A stretch of 39,151 nt of DNA, from positions 1-39,151 of IMG/VR virus record IMGVR_UViG_3300020465_000870; one strand, 5' to 3'. Shown here in pieces: positions 13,726 through 21,825 of the stretch. The position numbers were made by a program, and so were the translations under genes. This stretch comes from a virus. Under the pieces are notes generated by a model. That model saw nothing but the letters and a program-made list of their open reading frames with translations, was not told the origin of the DNA and made no database searches. The number at the start of each line of letters is the position of its first letter. Position 1 is the first letter of the stretch.

Positions 13726-13823
13726 TTGACACTTCCCCTAGTTCAATTAGAGTGTTTTTAATAATTGTTTTATCAATTGCTTGGTTAACTATTTTTAATC
13801 TACCAGACATGGATGAGAAATGA
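13722..13823 (+). CDS. Tiny single-span membrane protein after ndhI
   Basis: This 33-residue protein is a short N-terminus ([10 protein letters not shown]), one membrane helix ([15 protein letters not shown]) and a short acidic end (NLPDMDEK). It overlaps ndhI and the next gene by ATGA on both sides, which argues that it is a real coupled gene. Its size matches single-helix photosynthetic subunits, but the sequence is not one I recognise. Confidence 0.55.
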   Translation: MIDTSPSSIRVFLIIVLSIAWLTIFNLPDMDEK

Positions 13824-14299
13824 AAACTGTTGAAAGGAATAGGTACGATGGTAAGAGAATTTTTGAAACAAGAACACTTACCTTTGAACCTTATCCGTAT
13901 GATGAAATTGAATTTGTAATCAAAAAAATTCAAGACAATCTTACCCCAGATTTACTTAAAGGAAGAAAGTCGTTAATGTATCCTAGTGATGTATTAACTA
14001 ACAAATATTATGGTCATTGTTATCATTCTTCTCAAGCCTTGTATTATCTGATTGATACTGATAAGTTAGTGTCAATGAGTGGTGAAGATTATCGTGGAGA
14101 GAAACATTGGTGGTTACAGGATGGTGAAAGGATCTATGATTGCACTGCAAATCAATACCTTGACAAAGGAAAGAATCCACCGTATAATATTGGAAAGAAA
14201 ACAAATTGGTATGGATGGAAACACAGACCGCAACAAGTATCTTTGAATTTGATGAAAAGAATCTTAGGCAACAGATTAGAGAGCGATCATATATGTTAA
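13820..14299 (+). CDS. Conserved marine phage protein with Cys-His-Asp pattern
   Basis: This 159-residue soluble protein contains KYYGHCYHSSQALYYL (about residues 62-77), GEKHWWLQDGERIYDCTANQY (about 93-113) and NWYGWKHRPQQ near the end. The order Cys with a following helix, His-Trp-Trp on a strand, and Asp in YDCTANQY resembles the catalytic layout of papain-like or transglutaminase-fold enzymes. That is inference only. Related proteins recur in marine cyanophages. It overlaps the tiny membrane gene by ATGA. Confidence 0.65.
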   Translation: MKTVERNRYDGKRIFETRTLTFEPYPYDEIEFVIKKIQDNLTPDLLKGRKSLMYPSDVLTNKYYGHCYHSSQALYYLIDTDKLVSMSGEDYRGEKHWWLQDGERIYDCTANQYLDKGKNPPYNIGKKTNWYGWKHRPQQVSLNLMKRILGNRLESDHIC

Positions 14300-15762
14300 A
14301 ACCTGATTCTATTGTAAAAATAGATAAAACAAAAGTAGATGGTGTTGATAGAAATTCATACGATTCTATTGTATATGAGTTTGAGGTTTTAAAGGGATTA
14401 TATAGAGGAGATAAGTATCTTGGGTATCATCATTTGCAAGATGATGAGGAAATTTTTGATGGAAGATATTTTAATAGTTCTACCTGTGACAAATTTAAAA
14501 AACTTTTTCAAACAGGTATACCCTTATCTTTAACACTAATTGATTATGGAGTAAAACAAGACATGCAAAATTTAGAAAGTAAATTGCAAAAAGAAAATAA
14601 TGTGATTAAAAATCCTTTATTTTTTAACAAAAGTGTGGCACCAACAGGATTTAAAGATCCTAGAAATAGAGAACAAAATAAAGCATTTGTAGAACAAGTT
14701 GAAAAATTCAATGAAAAACTCAGAAGGCCAATCAAGGATGATGGAACATGTTACTCAAAAGAAGAACTTGAGTCTATGGGTTTGTGGAGTGAACTAATAC
14801 CATTATTCAGTAAATCATCAAGATTAGGTTCACTATCTTCTATACAAACTAGATTAGAGGAAGATAAAAAGCACATTAAAGAAATACAAGGTTACATGGA
14901 GGATAAAGGTGATGGAATGGGAGCCGAGTATATTTTAGTGTGGGAAAATTTTGAATTAAAAAGTGACCCACATAAAAAAGATAGGGTGGGTGATGGTAAT
15001 TGCACAATTAAAGCAGGTATAAACGCAAAATTGGATTATATGAAAGAGTTGCGTGTTCCTGAATCGGTAATTAAAAAATATGGAATTACTGAAGAGGATG
15101 CTAGACATATTGGAAATTTAAGAAATAGAAAATCAAAAACTATAAAAGATGAAATTAAAAAGGAAGACGCAGCAAAAGAAATAAAATCAAGAAAAACAGA
15201 TCATAATATTGATATTAGATCAAAAACTAATATTGATTGTTTAAAGGAAGATTATGGATTTCATACAAAAACTGCTAATAGAATCCTTGATATGGTTGAG
15301 TCTAACATAAAACAAGAGAGAGAAGAAAAAAGAGATAACAAAACTTTTATTCATTATATAAATGATAAGGCTCACAAGGATAATTGGAATGAATTGCAAA
15401 ATAAAAAGAAAGAGTTAGAAAGTGATGGTGATACAATTGTTATAACTATCGCCACAGCAGGTTGGAAATCAGGTCTATTATCCACTCTAAAAGCTGTAAA
15501 AGATGACCCAAATAAAAGAAACATTGTTGCTCTCATGCATCATTCTGAATACTCTTACATTGAAAAATGGTTTGGTAAAGGTAAAAAAAAGGGAAAGGTT
15601 GATAAGTTTGAAAGTATTTTAAGATATTATATCGAGGATGCTATTAAACCTATACAAAGAAAAGATAAATCATCGGGTTCAAAATATAACATTGATAGAA
15701 CATTTTCTATAAAATATATGGAAGAATGGAGATCAGATGTCAAGAAAGAAAAAGAAGAATAA
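14293..15762 (+). CDS. Large orphan protein, possible ParB-like domain
   Basis: Starting at the ATG at 14293 (7-base overlap with the gene before) gives 489 residues; an in-frame ATG at 14206 would overlap by 94 bases. I do not recognise the protein. It is very Lys/Glu/Asp-rich. Around 15000 it has GDGNCTIKAG, followed by ELRVPESVIKKYGI and then RHIGNLRNRKSKTIKDEI. This pattern loosely resembles ParB-like phage proteins with a GNH-type turn. The C-terminal quarter contains a hydrophobic strand TIVITIATAGWKSG and VALMHHSEYSYIEKWFGKGK. A nuclease or DNA-binding role is possible but unproven. It interrupts the run from ndhI to purM and may be a late insertion. Confidence 0.6.
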   Translation: MLKPDSIVKIDKTKVDGVDRNSYDSIVYEFEVLKGLYRGDKYLGYHHLQDDEEIFDGRYFNSSTCDKFKKLFQTGIPLSLTLIDYGVKQDMQNLESKLQKENNVIKNPLFFNKSVAPTGFKDPRNREQNKAFVEQVEKFNEKLRRPIKDDGTCYSKEELESMGLWSELIPLFSKSSRLGSLSSIQTRLEEDKKHIKEIQGYMEDKGDGMGAEYILVWENFELKSDPHKKDRVGDGNCTIKAGINAKLDYMKELRVPESVIKKYGITEEDARHIGNLRNRKSKTIKDEIKKEDAAKEIKSRKTDHNIDIRSKTNIDCLKEDYGFHTKTANRILDMVESNIKQEREEKRDNKTFIHYINDKAHKDNWNELQNKKKELESDGDTIVITIATAGWKSGLLSTLKAVKDDPNKRNIVALMHHSEYSYIEKWFGKGKKKGKVDKFESILRYYIEDAIKPIQRKDKSSGSKYNIDRTFSIKYMEEWRSDVKKEKEE

Positions 15763-15763
15763 A

Positions 15764-16729
15764 ATGGATTATAAATCTTCTGGTGTTGACATAGAAGCAG
15801 GAAATGCTTTTGTATCTCAAATAAAGAAGGCCGTCAAATCCACTCATAGACCAGAGGTCATGGGTGGATATGGTGGTTTTAATGGAATGATAAAAATTCC
15901 TAGTGGATATGAAAAACCTGTATTGGTTTCTGGTACTGATGGTGTAGGAACTAAGGTTCATGTTGCTGAATTAAATTCAACTGGTAATCCATCTGTAATG
16001 CATGGTATAGGTATTGATCTTGTTGCCATGTGTGTTAATGATATAATCACTTGTGGTGCAAAACCATTATATTTTTTAGATTATATTTGCACATCAAATC
16101 TAAAATTATATGGAGATTTATTGACAGAATTAGTCAATGGAATATCAGAAGGGTGTATACAATCTGGTTGTTCTTTATTAGGTGGAGAAACAGCAGAGCA
16201 TCCAAAACGTTCAGCAATGGTAAATGCCATTAGAGATGTATCAGGATTTTGCACTGGTGTAGTGGAGCAAAATGAAATTATTGATGGAAGTCTTATAAAG
16301 TCTGGAGATAAGATTATTGGTTTACCCAGTAGTGGTATTCATAGTAATGGTTATAGTTTGATTACAGATATGCTTTGGAGGCATAAGTTATATCTTAGTG
16401 AGATGCCAGAACTTCTTACTCCAACCACAATTTATGCAAATCAGATTAATCAATTATTGGATGAGATACCTATTGTTGGTATGGCACATATCACTGGTGG
16501 TGGATTGGAAGAAAATATATCCAGAGTTATTCCTGATGGATTGAAAGCCAATATTGATTGGAACTCTTGGAAACGTCCTGAATTGTTTACCAAAATTCAA
16601 AATGCAGGTGACATTGATGAAAGTGAAATGAGAAAAGTATTTAATTGTGGTATTGGTTTTTGTCTTATTGTTCCACCAGAAATAGATTATGGACTTCAGA
16701 TAGGAGAGATTGTTTACAATACTAAATAA
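15764..16729 (+). CDS. purM: Phosphoribosylaminoimidazole synthetase PurM
   Basis: This enzyme (AIR synthetase, FGAM cyclo-ligase) makes 5-aminoimidazole ribonucleotide in purine synthesis. The ATG at 15764 is chosen because it gives the usual start MDYKSSGVDIEAGN; the frame extends back to 15737 inside the previous gene. Motifs are VSGTDGVGTK (ATP loop), IGIDLVAMCVNDIITCGAKP, LGGETAEHP and AHITGGGLEENI. At 321 residues it is slightly shorter than bacterial PurM (about 345), with a trimmed C-terminal end. purS at 23234 belongs to the same pathway. Cyanophages commonly carry such genes to raise purine supply for DNA replication. Confidence 0.97.
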   Translation: MDYKSSGVDIEAGNAFVSQIKKAVKSTHRPEVMGGYGGFNGMIKIPSGYEKPVLVSGTDGVGTKVHVAELNSTGNPSVMHGIGIDLVAMCVNDIITCGAKPLYFLDYICTSNLKLYGDLLTELVNGISEGCIQSGCSLLGGETAEHPKRSAMVNAIRDVSGFCTGVVEQNEIIDGSLIKSGDKIIGLPSSGIHSNGYSLITDMLWRHKLYLSEMPELLTPTTIYANQINQLLDEIPIVGMAHITGGGLEENISRVIPDGLKANIDWNSWKRPELFTKIQNAGDIDESEMRKVFNCGIGFCLIVPPEIDYGLQIGEIVYNTK

Positions 16730-16749
16730 TTTTAAATTCGGTTATCCGT

Positions 16750-16998
16750 ATGATATTGGAAGAAGCATGTCATTCTCTTAAGTTAGAATGTGCTTTGAGA
16801 GATCTGGGATTTGTTGACATAGGATGGAAATGCGTTGCACACGCTGGCATATTCTTTGTTCAACCAGTAGGTATTCCAGACGATCCAGAGGGAGATCTTT
16901 TAGGATTCTCAGTATCAATACCCTATACTAAAGACTATAGGAAAATTCGATTATTATCCACGGCTAAAAAAGCATTAGATTATGCTACAGGAACATGA
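16750..16998 (+). CDS. Small conserved cyanophage hypothetical protein
   Basis: This 82-residue soluble protein has two Cys (CHSLKLEC), alternating strands (FVDIGWKCVAHAGIFFVQPV, then LLGFSVSIPYTKDYRKIRLL) and a C-terminal helix. No function is recognised. Its stop overlaps the start of the next small basic gene as ATGA. Confidence 0.65.
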   Translation: MILEEACHSLKLECALRDLGFVDIGWKCVAHAGIFFVQPVGIPDDPEGDLLGFSVSIPYTKDYRKIRLLSTAKKALDYATGT

Positions 16999-17156
16999 AC
17001 ACACCTAACTGGCAGCATCACTCCAAGAAGGAGAAGAAACGAAAACTTAAACCTCAAGCGTTACGTTCTGCAAAAGAACGACGCAGACAGTTGATAAAGT
17101 GTCTACTACACCCGTCCAAGAGGCGGGTTTCGTATTATTATGGGTATATCAGATAA
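16995..17156 (+). CDS. Very basic small protein
   Basis: This 53-residue protein (MNTPNWQHHSKKEKKRKLKP onwards) has nearly 40 percent Lys, Arg and His, and is probably nucleic-acid binding. It overlaps the previous gene by ATGA. A CCCG/CGGG hairpin at about 17111-17127 lies inside its 3' end, so part of the sequence may also act at the RNA level. Similar basic proteins occur at this place before the cobT-like gene in other cyanophages. Confidence 0.6.
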   Translation: MNTPNWQHHSKKEKKRKLKPQALRSAKERRRQLIKCLLHPSKRRVSYYYGYIR

Positions 17157-17165
17157 AGATCCCCA

Positions 17166-19385
17166 ATGACCATCTCATACGAAATCAAATCACAATTAGC
17201 AAAATTACTCGCTGCAGAAGACCTAATAGTAGAGCATAAGAGAGTTGAAACCGCACAGTTTAATGTCAATACTCGTATTCTTACATTGCCTGTCTGGGAT
17301 ACAGCTGTTGAAGTATATGACATGCTTGTGAGTCATGAGGTTGGTCATGCTTTGTACACTCCTGATAGGGATTGGTTTCTTGAGAAAGAGTGGTTTGGAC
17401 TGAATCCATCATTTGTGAATATTGTTGAAGATGCTCGTATTGAAAAAATGATGAAACGTCGTTATGAAGGTATATCTAAAACATTCTACAAAGGTTATAC
17501 TCAGTTAGTTGATGATGATTTCTTTGATGTTGAAGGTAAAGATATTTCTTTAATGAACCTTGCAGACCGTGTTAATCTTTACTATAAGATTGGAACTCAT
17601 ATCAATATTCCTTTTACTGATAATGAGAAAGTGTTCATTCGTAAGATAGATCAGTGTGAAACTTTTGATCAAGTTCTTTCTACATCTAAAGAATTGTTTG
17701 ATTATTGTCAGGCAGAGTATGATAAAGCAAAAGAAGAGTCTGAATCACAATCACAACGTCCAGATTTAGGTAAAGATAATACCGAGTATGAGGGTGGTGA
17801 AGGTGAAAGTGAAACTAATCAGGAATCCACATTAGAAGATTTGGTTAACAGTAATGAGTCTAATGAAGATACTAATACTGATGGTGAGCAGAAAGTTCAA
17901 GTAAAACAAGAGCAATCAAATCCTAGTGATATGCCAATGGGTGGTTCATCTAATAATGGAATTGAAGATGAACTTAAAGTTGAGACTGTTGAGAATCTTG
18001 ATAATGCACTCAAAAATCTTGCACAGATGGAAGGTAGAGATAATGTATATGTAGAGATTCCAAAGTTAGATATTGAGAAGATAATCATACCAAATGAAGT
18101 TATTCATGAATGGTGTGAAGAATTACATAGTGAGATAAAGCAACCTTTAGTATCAAATGAAAATGAATATTATAATCCTATGCAATCTTCTTACGATTTT
18201 CTGAAACAAATTGATGAAGAGTTTGCACAGTTTAAAAAAGAAGCACAGAAAGAAGTTAATTACTTAGTTAAAGAGTTTGAGTGTAAGAAAGCTGCTAGTG
18301 CTTATGCTCGTGCTACAACTGCTAGAACAGGAATCTTAGATTGTAGTAAACTTCATACTTACAAGTATAATGAGGATCTATTCAGAAAGATATCTGTAGT
18401 TCCTGATGGTAAAAATCATGGTCTTATATTCATTCTTGATTGGAGTGGTTCCATGGCTCATGTCATGCAGGATACTATTAAGCAACTATACAATCTAATT
18501 TGGTTTTGTAAAAAAGTTCAAATACCTTTTGAGGTCTATGCATTTACTAATAGTTGCCCAAGAGATGAAGATCTAAAAAATGCTTATCAGCAAAAAAGAA
18601 ACTTAGTAAGAGTTGAGGAAAGTTTTTCTTTGATGAATCTGTTTTCTAGTAAAGTTCGTAATAAAGAACTTAATCAACAACTTATTAATATTTTTAGAGT
18701 GGTATCATCCTTTAGATCGTATCATGGTAATCGGATGTGCCCAACACTTATGAATTTATCTGGAACACCATTGAATGAAACAGTTATTGCATTACATGAA
18801 GTGATTCCATATTTTAAAAAAGAGTCTGGTGTAGAAAAGGTTAATTGTGTAATACTTACTGATGGTGAAGCTCAATCACCTTCATATCATCGTGAAGTGC
18901 ACAGATATTGGGAGGAGGATCCCTATCTTGGCAGTGGTTCAATTAGTGAAGGTGTATTTCTTCGTAATCGTAAAACTGGTAGAACACATGCGTTCACATA
19001 TGATTGGATTTCTCACTCTAAAATTTTTCTTAAAGATATTTGTGAGACTTTCCCTGATGTAAATTTTGTTGGTATTCGTATCTTAGAAGCAAGAGAGGCA
19101 TCTAGATTTATTAGATTCAATTCTAATAATACATACACAAATATTTCTAGTTATGAAAGTAAAATGTCTGAGTGGAAGAGGAATAAATCTATTGTTCTTA
19201 GTAGTGAGGACTCTGGATTTAGTGTATACCTTGGATTATCATCTAATGCCATAGGATCTGATACTGAATTTGAAGTTCAGGATGATGCTACTAAGGCTCA
19301 AATTAAAAAAGCATTTACTAAGAGTCTTAAAGGTAAGAAAATGAACAAGAAGATACTTAGTAAATTTATTGAAATGGTTGCATAA
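17166..19385 (+). CDS. CobT-like protein: zinc metallopeptidase motif plus von Willebrand A domain
   Basis: This 739-residue protein has three parts. The N-terminal part has HEVGH (residues 57-61) and the downstream NIVEDARIEKMM helix (85-96). That is the arrangement of an HExxH zinc peptidase with a Glu third ligand. A long acidic Ser/Glu/Asn linker runs from about 195 to 265. The C-terminal vWA domain has the metal-ion site DWSGSM (Asp425) plus LSGTPLNE and ILTDGEAQ. It is the usual partner of the downstream CobS-like AAA+ ATPase. In phages this pair is named after cobaltochelatase, but no other cobalamin genes are visible. A MoxR/vWA chaperone or remodelling machine with peptidase activity is equally likely. 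Confidence 0.9.
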   Translation: MTISYEIKSQLAKLLAAEDLIVEHKRVETAQFNVNTRILTLPVWDTAVEVYDMLVSHEVGHALYTPDRDWFLEKEWFGLNPSFVNIVEDARIEKMMKRRYEGISKTFYKGYTQLVDDDFFDVEGKDISLMNLADRVNLYYKIGTHINIPFTDNEKVFIRKIDQCETFDQVLSTSKELFDYCQAEYDKAKEESESQSQRPDLGKDNTEYEGGEGESETNQESTLEDLVNSNESNEDTNTDGEQKVQVKQEQSNPSDMPMGGSSNNGIEDELKVETVENLDNALKNLAQMEGRDNVYVEIPKLDIEKIIIPNEVIHEWCEELHSEIKQPLVSNENEYYNPMQSSYDFLKQIDEEFAQFKKEAQKEVNYLVKEFECKKAASAYARATTARTGILDCSKLHTYKYNEDLFRKISVVPDGKNHGLIFILDWSGSMAHVMQDTIKQLYNLIWFCKKVQIPFEVYAFTNSCPRDEDLKNAYQQKRNLVRVEESFSLMNLFSSKVRNKELNQQLINIFRVVSSFRSYHGNRMCPTLMNLSGTPLNETVIALHEVIPYFKKESGVEKVNCVILTDGEAQSPSYHREVHRYWEEDPYLGSGSISEGVFLRNRKTGRTHAFTYDWISHSKIFLKDICETFPDVNFVGIRILEAREASRFIRFNSNNTYTNISSYESKMSEWKRNKSIVLSSEDSGFSVYLGLSSNAIGSDTEFEVQDDATKAQIKKAFTKSLKGKKMNKKILSKFIEMVA

Positions 19386-19412
19386 ATACAACCAGTTTGT
19401 AAACTGTCTACT

Positions 19413-19436
19413 AAGGGGGTCTTACGACCCCTTTTT
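19413..19436 (+). terminator. Rho-independent terminator after the cobT-like gene
   Basis: The stem AAGGGGGTC pairs with GACCCCTTT (one G-U) around a TTAC loop and runs into a T tract. It lies 28 bases after the stop at 19385 and just before a TATAAT box, so transcription is reset between cobT-like and cobS. Confidence 0.9.
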
Positions 19437-19440
19437 CAGT

Positions 19441-19446
19441 TATAAT
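19441..19446 (+). promoter_or_regulatory. TATAAT -10 box before cobS
   Basis: TATAAT lies right after the terminator. Its surrounding TTATAATAAG-ACA is also found at the gp55 promoter. No good -35 box is visible, because that position falls inside the terminator stem. The leader to the ATG at 19476 has a C run and no clear ribosome binding site. Confidence 0.5.
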
Positions 19447-19475
19447 AAGTACATAACTGAAACCCCCCCTTTATT

Positions 19476-20588
19476 ATGGCTTTCGAGATTAAAATGACTC
19501 AAAATCAAATCATAGAAAAACTTCAAGATTTATACGGATCTGAATTTACTACTGCGGATATCAAAGCATTCTGTGCGATGAATGATATTACATATCAAAC
19601 AGTCACTAAGAAGTTAAAGCAATTCAAAGTATCTAAAGGTAAGTGGAATCTTGAAATTACACAGGAAAGTGTACAGCAGATTGAAAAAAGTTTTGCTGCT
19701 CCTGCTGTTCTTCCACCAGAAGTTCAAAATCTTATTCCTACAAAAGATGAAACATTTGTTCCTTTTGGTGGATTTAAGGATGTCAAAAAAATCATTCAGT
19801 CTAAACAATTCTACCCTGCATTTATTACAGGCCTATCAGGTAATGGTAAAACATTCTCTGTAGAACAAGCATGTGCTCAACTAAATAGAGAGTTGATTAG
19901 AGTTAATATCACAATCGAAACAGATGAAGACGACCTTATTGGTGGGTTTCGTCTTGTTGATGGTAATACTGTTTGGCACAATGGCCCCGTTATCGAATCT
20001 TTGGAGAGGGGAGCTATACTCCTTTTAGATGAAATAGATTTAGCATCAAACAAGATCCTATGTTTACAGTCTATTCTTGAGGGCAAAGGTGTCTTCTTGA
20101 AGAAGATAGGAAAGTGGGTAAAACCTGCTGCAGGATTCAATATCATTGCAACTGCAAACACAAAAGGTAAAGGTTCTGATGATGGCAGATTCATTGGTAC
20201 AAATGTACTGAATGAAGCATTCTTAGAGAGATTCCCTGTTACCTTTGAGCAACAGTATCCTCACGTTAAGATTGAAGAGAAGATACTTCGCTTACATTCT
20301 GCAAGTGTTGGTGTTCATGATGACAAGTTTATTAAGAAACTTGTTGACTGGGCTGACATTATTCGTAGAACATTCTATGATGGTGGTATTGAAGAGATCA
20401 TTAGTACTCGTCGTTTAGTTCACATTATTCGTGCCTTTTCTATCTTCAATGATAAAGCAAAAGCAATTGAAGTTTGTGTGAATCGTTTTGATGATGAGAC
20501 AAAGCAATCATTCATGGAGTTGTATGACAAAGTGGATGCAGACGTTGACTTCGACAAGGAGAATAATGAATCTGTGGAAACAGTATAA
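19476..20588 (+). CDS. cobS: CobS-like AAA+ ATPase (MoxR type)
   Basis: This 370-residue protein is the cyanophage CobS. An N-terminal helical region (about 1-90) precedes the AAA+ core. The core has Walker A GLSGNGKT (119-126), Walker B in AILLLDEIDLAS, and the sensor segment NIIATANTKGKG followed by NEAFLERFPV. In Pseudomonas cobalamin synthesis CobS works with CobT and CobN to insert cobalt. CobN is not present here. MoxR-type ATPases generally act with vWA proteins such as the gene upstream to remodel or activate enzymes. pebS begins inside its 3' end. Confidence 0.95.
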   Translation: MAFEIKMTQNQIIEKLQDLYGSEFTTADIKAFCAMNDITYQTVTKKLKQFKVSKGKWNLEITQESVQQIEKSFAAPAVLPPEVQNLIPTKDETFVPFGGFKDVKKIIQSKQFYPAFITGLSGNGKTFSVEQACAQLNRELIRVNITIETDEDDLIGGFRLVDGNTVWHNGPVIESLERGAILLLDEIDLASNKILCLQSILEGKGVFLKKIGKWVKPAAGFNIIATANTKGKGSDDGRFIGTNVLNEAFLERFPVTFEQQYPHVKIEEKILRLHSASVGVHDDKFIKKLVDWADIIRRTFYDGGIEEIISTRRLVHIIRAFSIFNDKAKAIEVCVNRFDDETKQSFMELYDKVDADVDFDKENNESVETV

Positions 20589-21189
20589 AGATGTCCTACA
20601 TGACACTATCAGCCTCTACAGTGAGGTTGGTAGTGTTTGGGCAAATTGGGAAAGTAAGAAAACTTATCTTACTGCAAAAACTTATTCCAATCCTCTTATA
20701 ATTAAATCTAGAGAGGTGGAGATCTGGAATGAAAAATCTTGTATCTATAACAACATTATCTATCCTAAGACAGGTAGTAATCTTCCATGTTTTGGTATGG
20801 ATCTTATGGGATTTTTTGATAAAAAGGTCATTATCGTATTCGATTTTCAGCATCCTTTAGAAAACTATCCATTTTCAGTTGATGGACTACCAGTTTATGA
20901 AGGTGATTATCGATTCTTTGAGATTGGAAATCATTTTTCAAAAAACATATACATCGCCAAATGTACAATGTCTGAAGTAAACGAACATCTAGAAATGTTT
21001 AAGACTTACTTGACTAAGTACAAAGATATGTTAGAATTAGAGAAACCAAATGGTATTGATACTACTGTTTATAAAGACTTTGATGCTTACATGACTAAAT
21101 TAGATCCAGTATCAGGCTATCTGACTGGTAAGTTTGGTAAAGAGCAATCTGAAAGTCTAGTTAATGATTTCTTATTTACCTATGGTTAA
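20566..21189 (+). CDS. pebS: Phycoerythrobilin synthase PebS
   Basis: PebS is a phage ferredoxin-dependent bilin reductase that converts biliverdin IXalpha to phycoerythrobilin in one enzyme, where the host needs PebA and PebB. The ATG at 20566 has a good site (AAGGAG) 6 bases upstream and overlaps cobS by 23 bases. The 207-residue product shares long stretches with known PebS, such as IIYPKTGSNLPCFGMDLM and KKVIIVFDFQHP. The catalytic Asp pair is present at Asp79 (GMDLM) and Asp180 (LDPVSGY). These sit 26 positions earlier than Asp105 and Asp206 of the Prochlorococcus phage enzyme, which fits a shorter N-terminus. Heme oxygenase, needed to make biliverdin, is not in this window. Confidence 0.95.
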   Translation: MNLWKQYKDVLHDTISLYSEVGSVWANWESKKTYLTAKTYSNPLIIKSREVEIWNEKSCIYNNIIYPKTGSNLPCFGMDLMGFFDKKVIIVFDFQHPLENYPFSVDGLPVYEGDYRFFEIGNHFSKNIYIAKCTMSEVNEHLEMFKTYLTKYKDMLELEKPNGIDTTVYKDFDAYMTKLDPVSGYLTGKFGKEQSESLVNDFLFTYG

Positions 21190-21805
21190 TGCATGGAGTT
21201 TAGCACATTCCGTGTTAAACGGAACACTTGACGAGGATTATCCTATGTTTACACCTGAAGATGAACAGGCAATAGTTGAAAGAAATAAAAAGAAATTTCC
21301 TGCAACTGATAATGCTACAGGCATCACAGAGTATCCACCAGATTATATTTACTGTGTAAATGAAGTACCAGAATCGGTTGATTTAAATTATGAAGAATTA
21401 AATTTAAAAATACACTCAACTTCATCCTATAATGATGGATGGACTCAACAAGCAGCAAAGGAGGAACTCAAAAAAATGTCAGATGCGAGAAACAAGTATC
21501 ATGAAAAAGAGATACTTAAAGATGTAGAAGAGTATGTATCACGTACTTACAATGGTCATTATACTGGAACTAAACATGAGTATCGTAATGTTCAGACAAT
21601 AGACTTAATGGCATCAAGAGATCTTGCTTCTGATTTCTGTCAGGCTAATATACTTAAGTATGGTAGTAGATATGGAAGTAAGGATGGAAAGAATAAGAAA
21701 GACTTGCTGAAAGTAATACATTATGCTATGCTACTATTACATTTTGATGAACACTACGGTAAACCATCAATCACTAGTGGAAACATTGACCACAACATGC
21801 CTTAA
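21182..21805 (+). CDS. Protein with C-terminal DUF3310 domain
   Basis: This 207-residue protein has an N-terminal part (MVNAWSLAHSVLNGTLDEDY and MFTPEDEQAIVE) recurrent in cyanophages. The C-terminal DUF3310 domain is about residues 135-190: HYTGTKHEYRNVQTIDLM, then DFCQANILKYGSRYGSKDG and a Lys-rich helix. DUF3310 is frequent in phage replication regions and is often labelled nucleotide kinase without proof. The ATG at 21182 overlaps pebS by 8 bases; an ATG at 21164 is possible. It directly precedes the sliding clamp. Confidence 0.75.
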   Translation: MVNAWSLAHSVLNGTLDEDYPMFTPEDEQAIVERNKKKFPATDNATGITEYPPDYIYCVNEVPESVDLNYEELNLKIHSTSSYNDGWTQQAAKEELKKMSDARNKYHEKEILKDVEEYVSRTYNGHYTGTKHEYRNVQTIDLMASRDLASDFCQANILKYGSRYGSKDGKNKKDLLKVIHYAMLLLHFDEHYGKPSITSGNIDHNMP

Positions 21806-21825
21806 TGAAATTACGATCAAAAACT

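Noticed and set aside
17111-17127. CCCG/CGGG hairpin considered as a terminator before the cobT-like gene
   Set aside because: The stem has only four pairs and lies inside an intact small gene, with only a short T run.
19476-20588. Assigning CobS to cobalamin synthesis with certainty
   Set aside because: No CobN or other pathway genes are seen, and MoxR-type ATPases have many roles, so the name is kept only as the family label.
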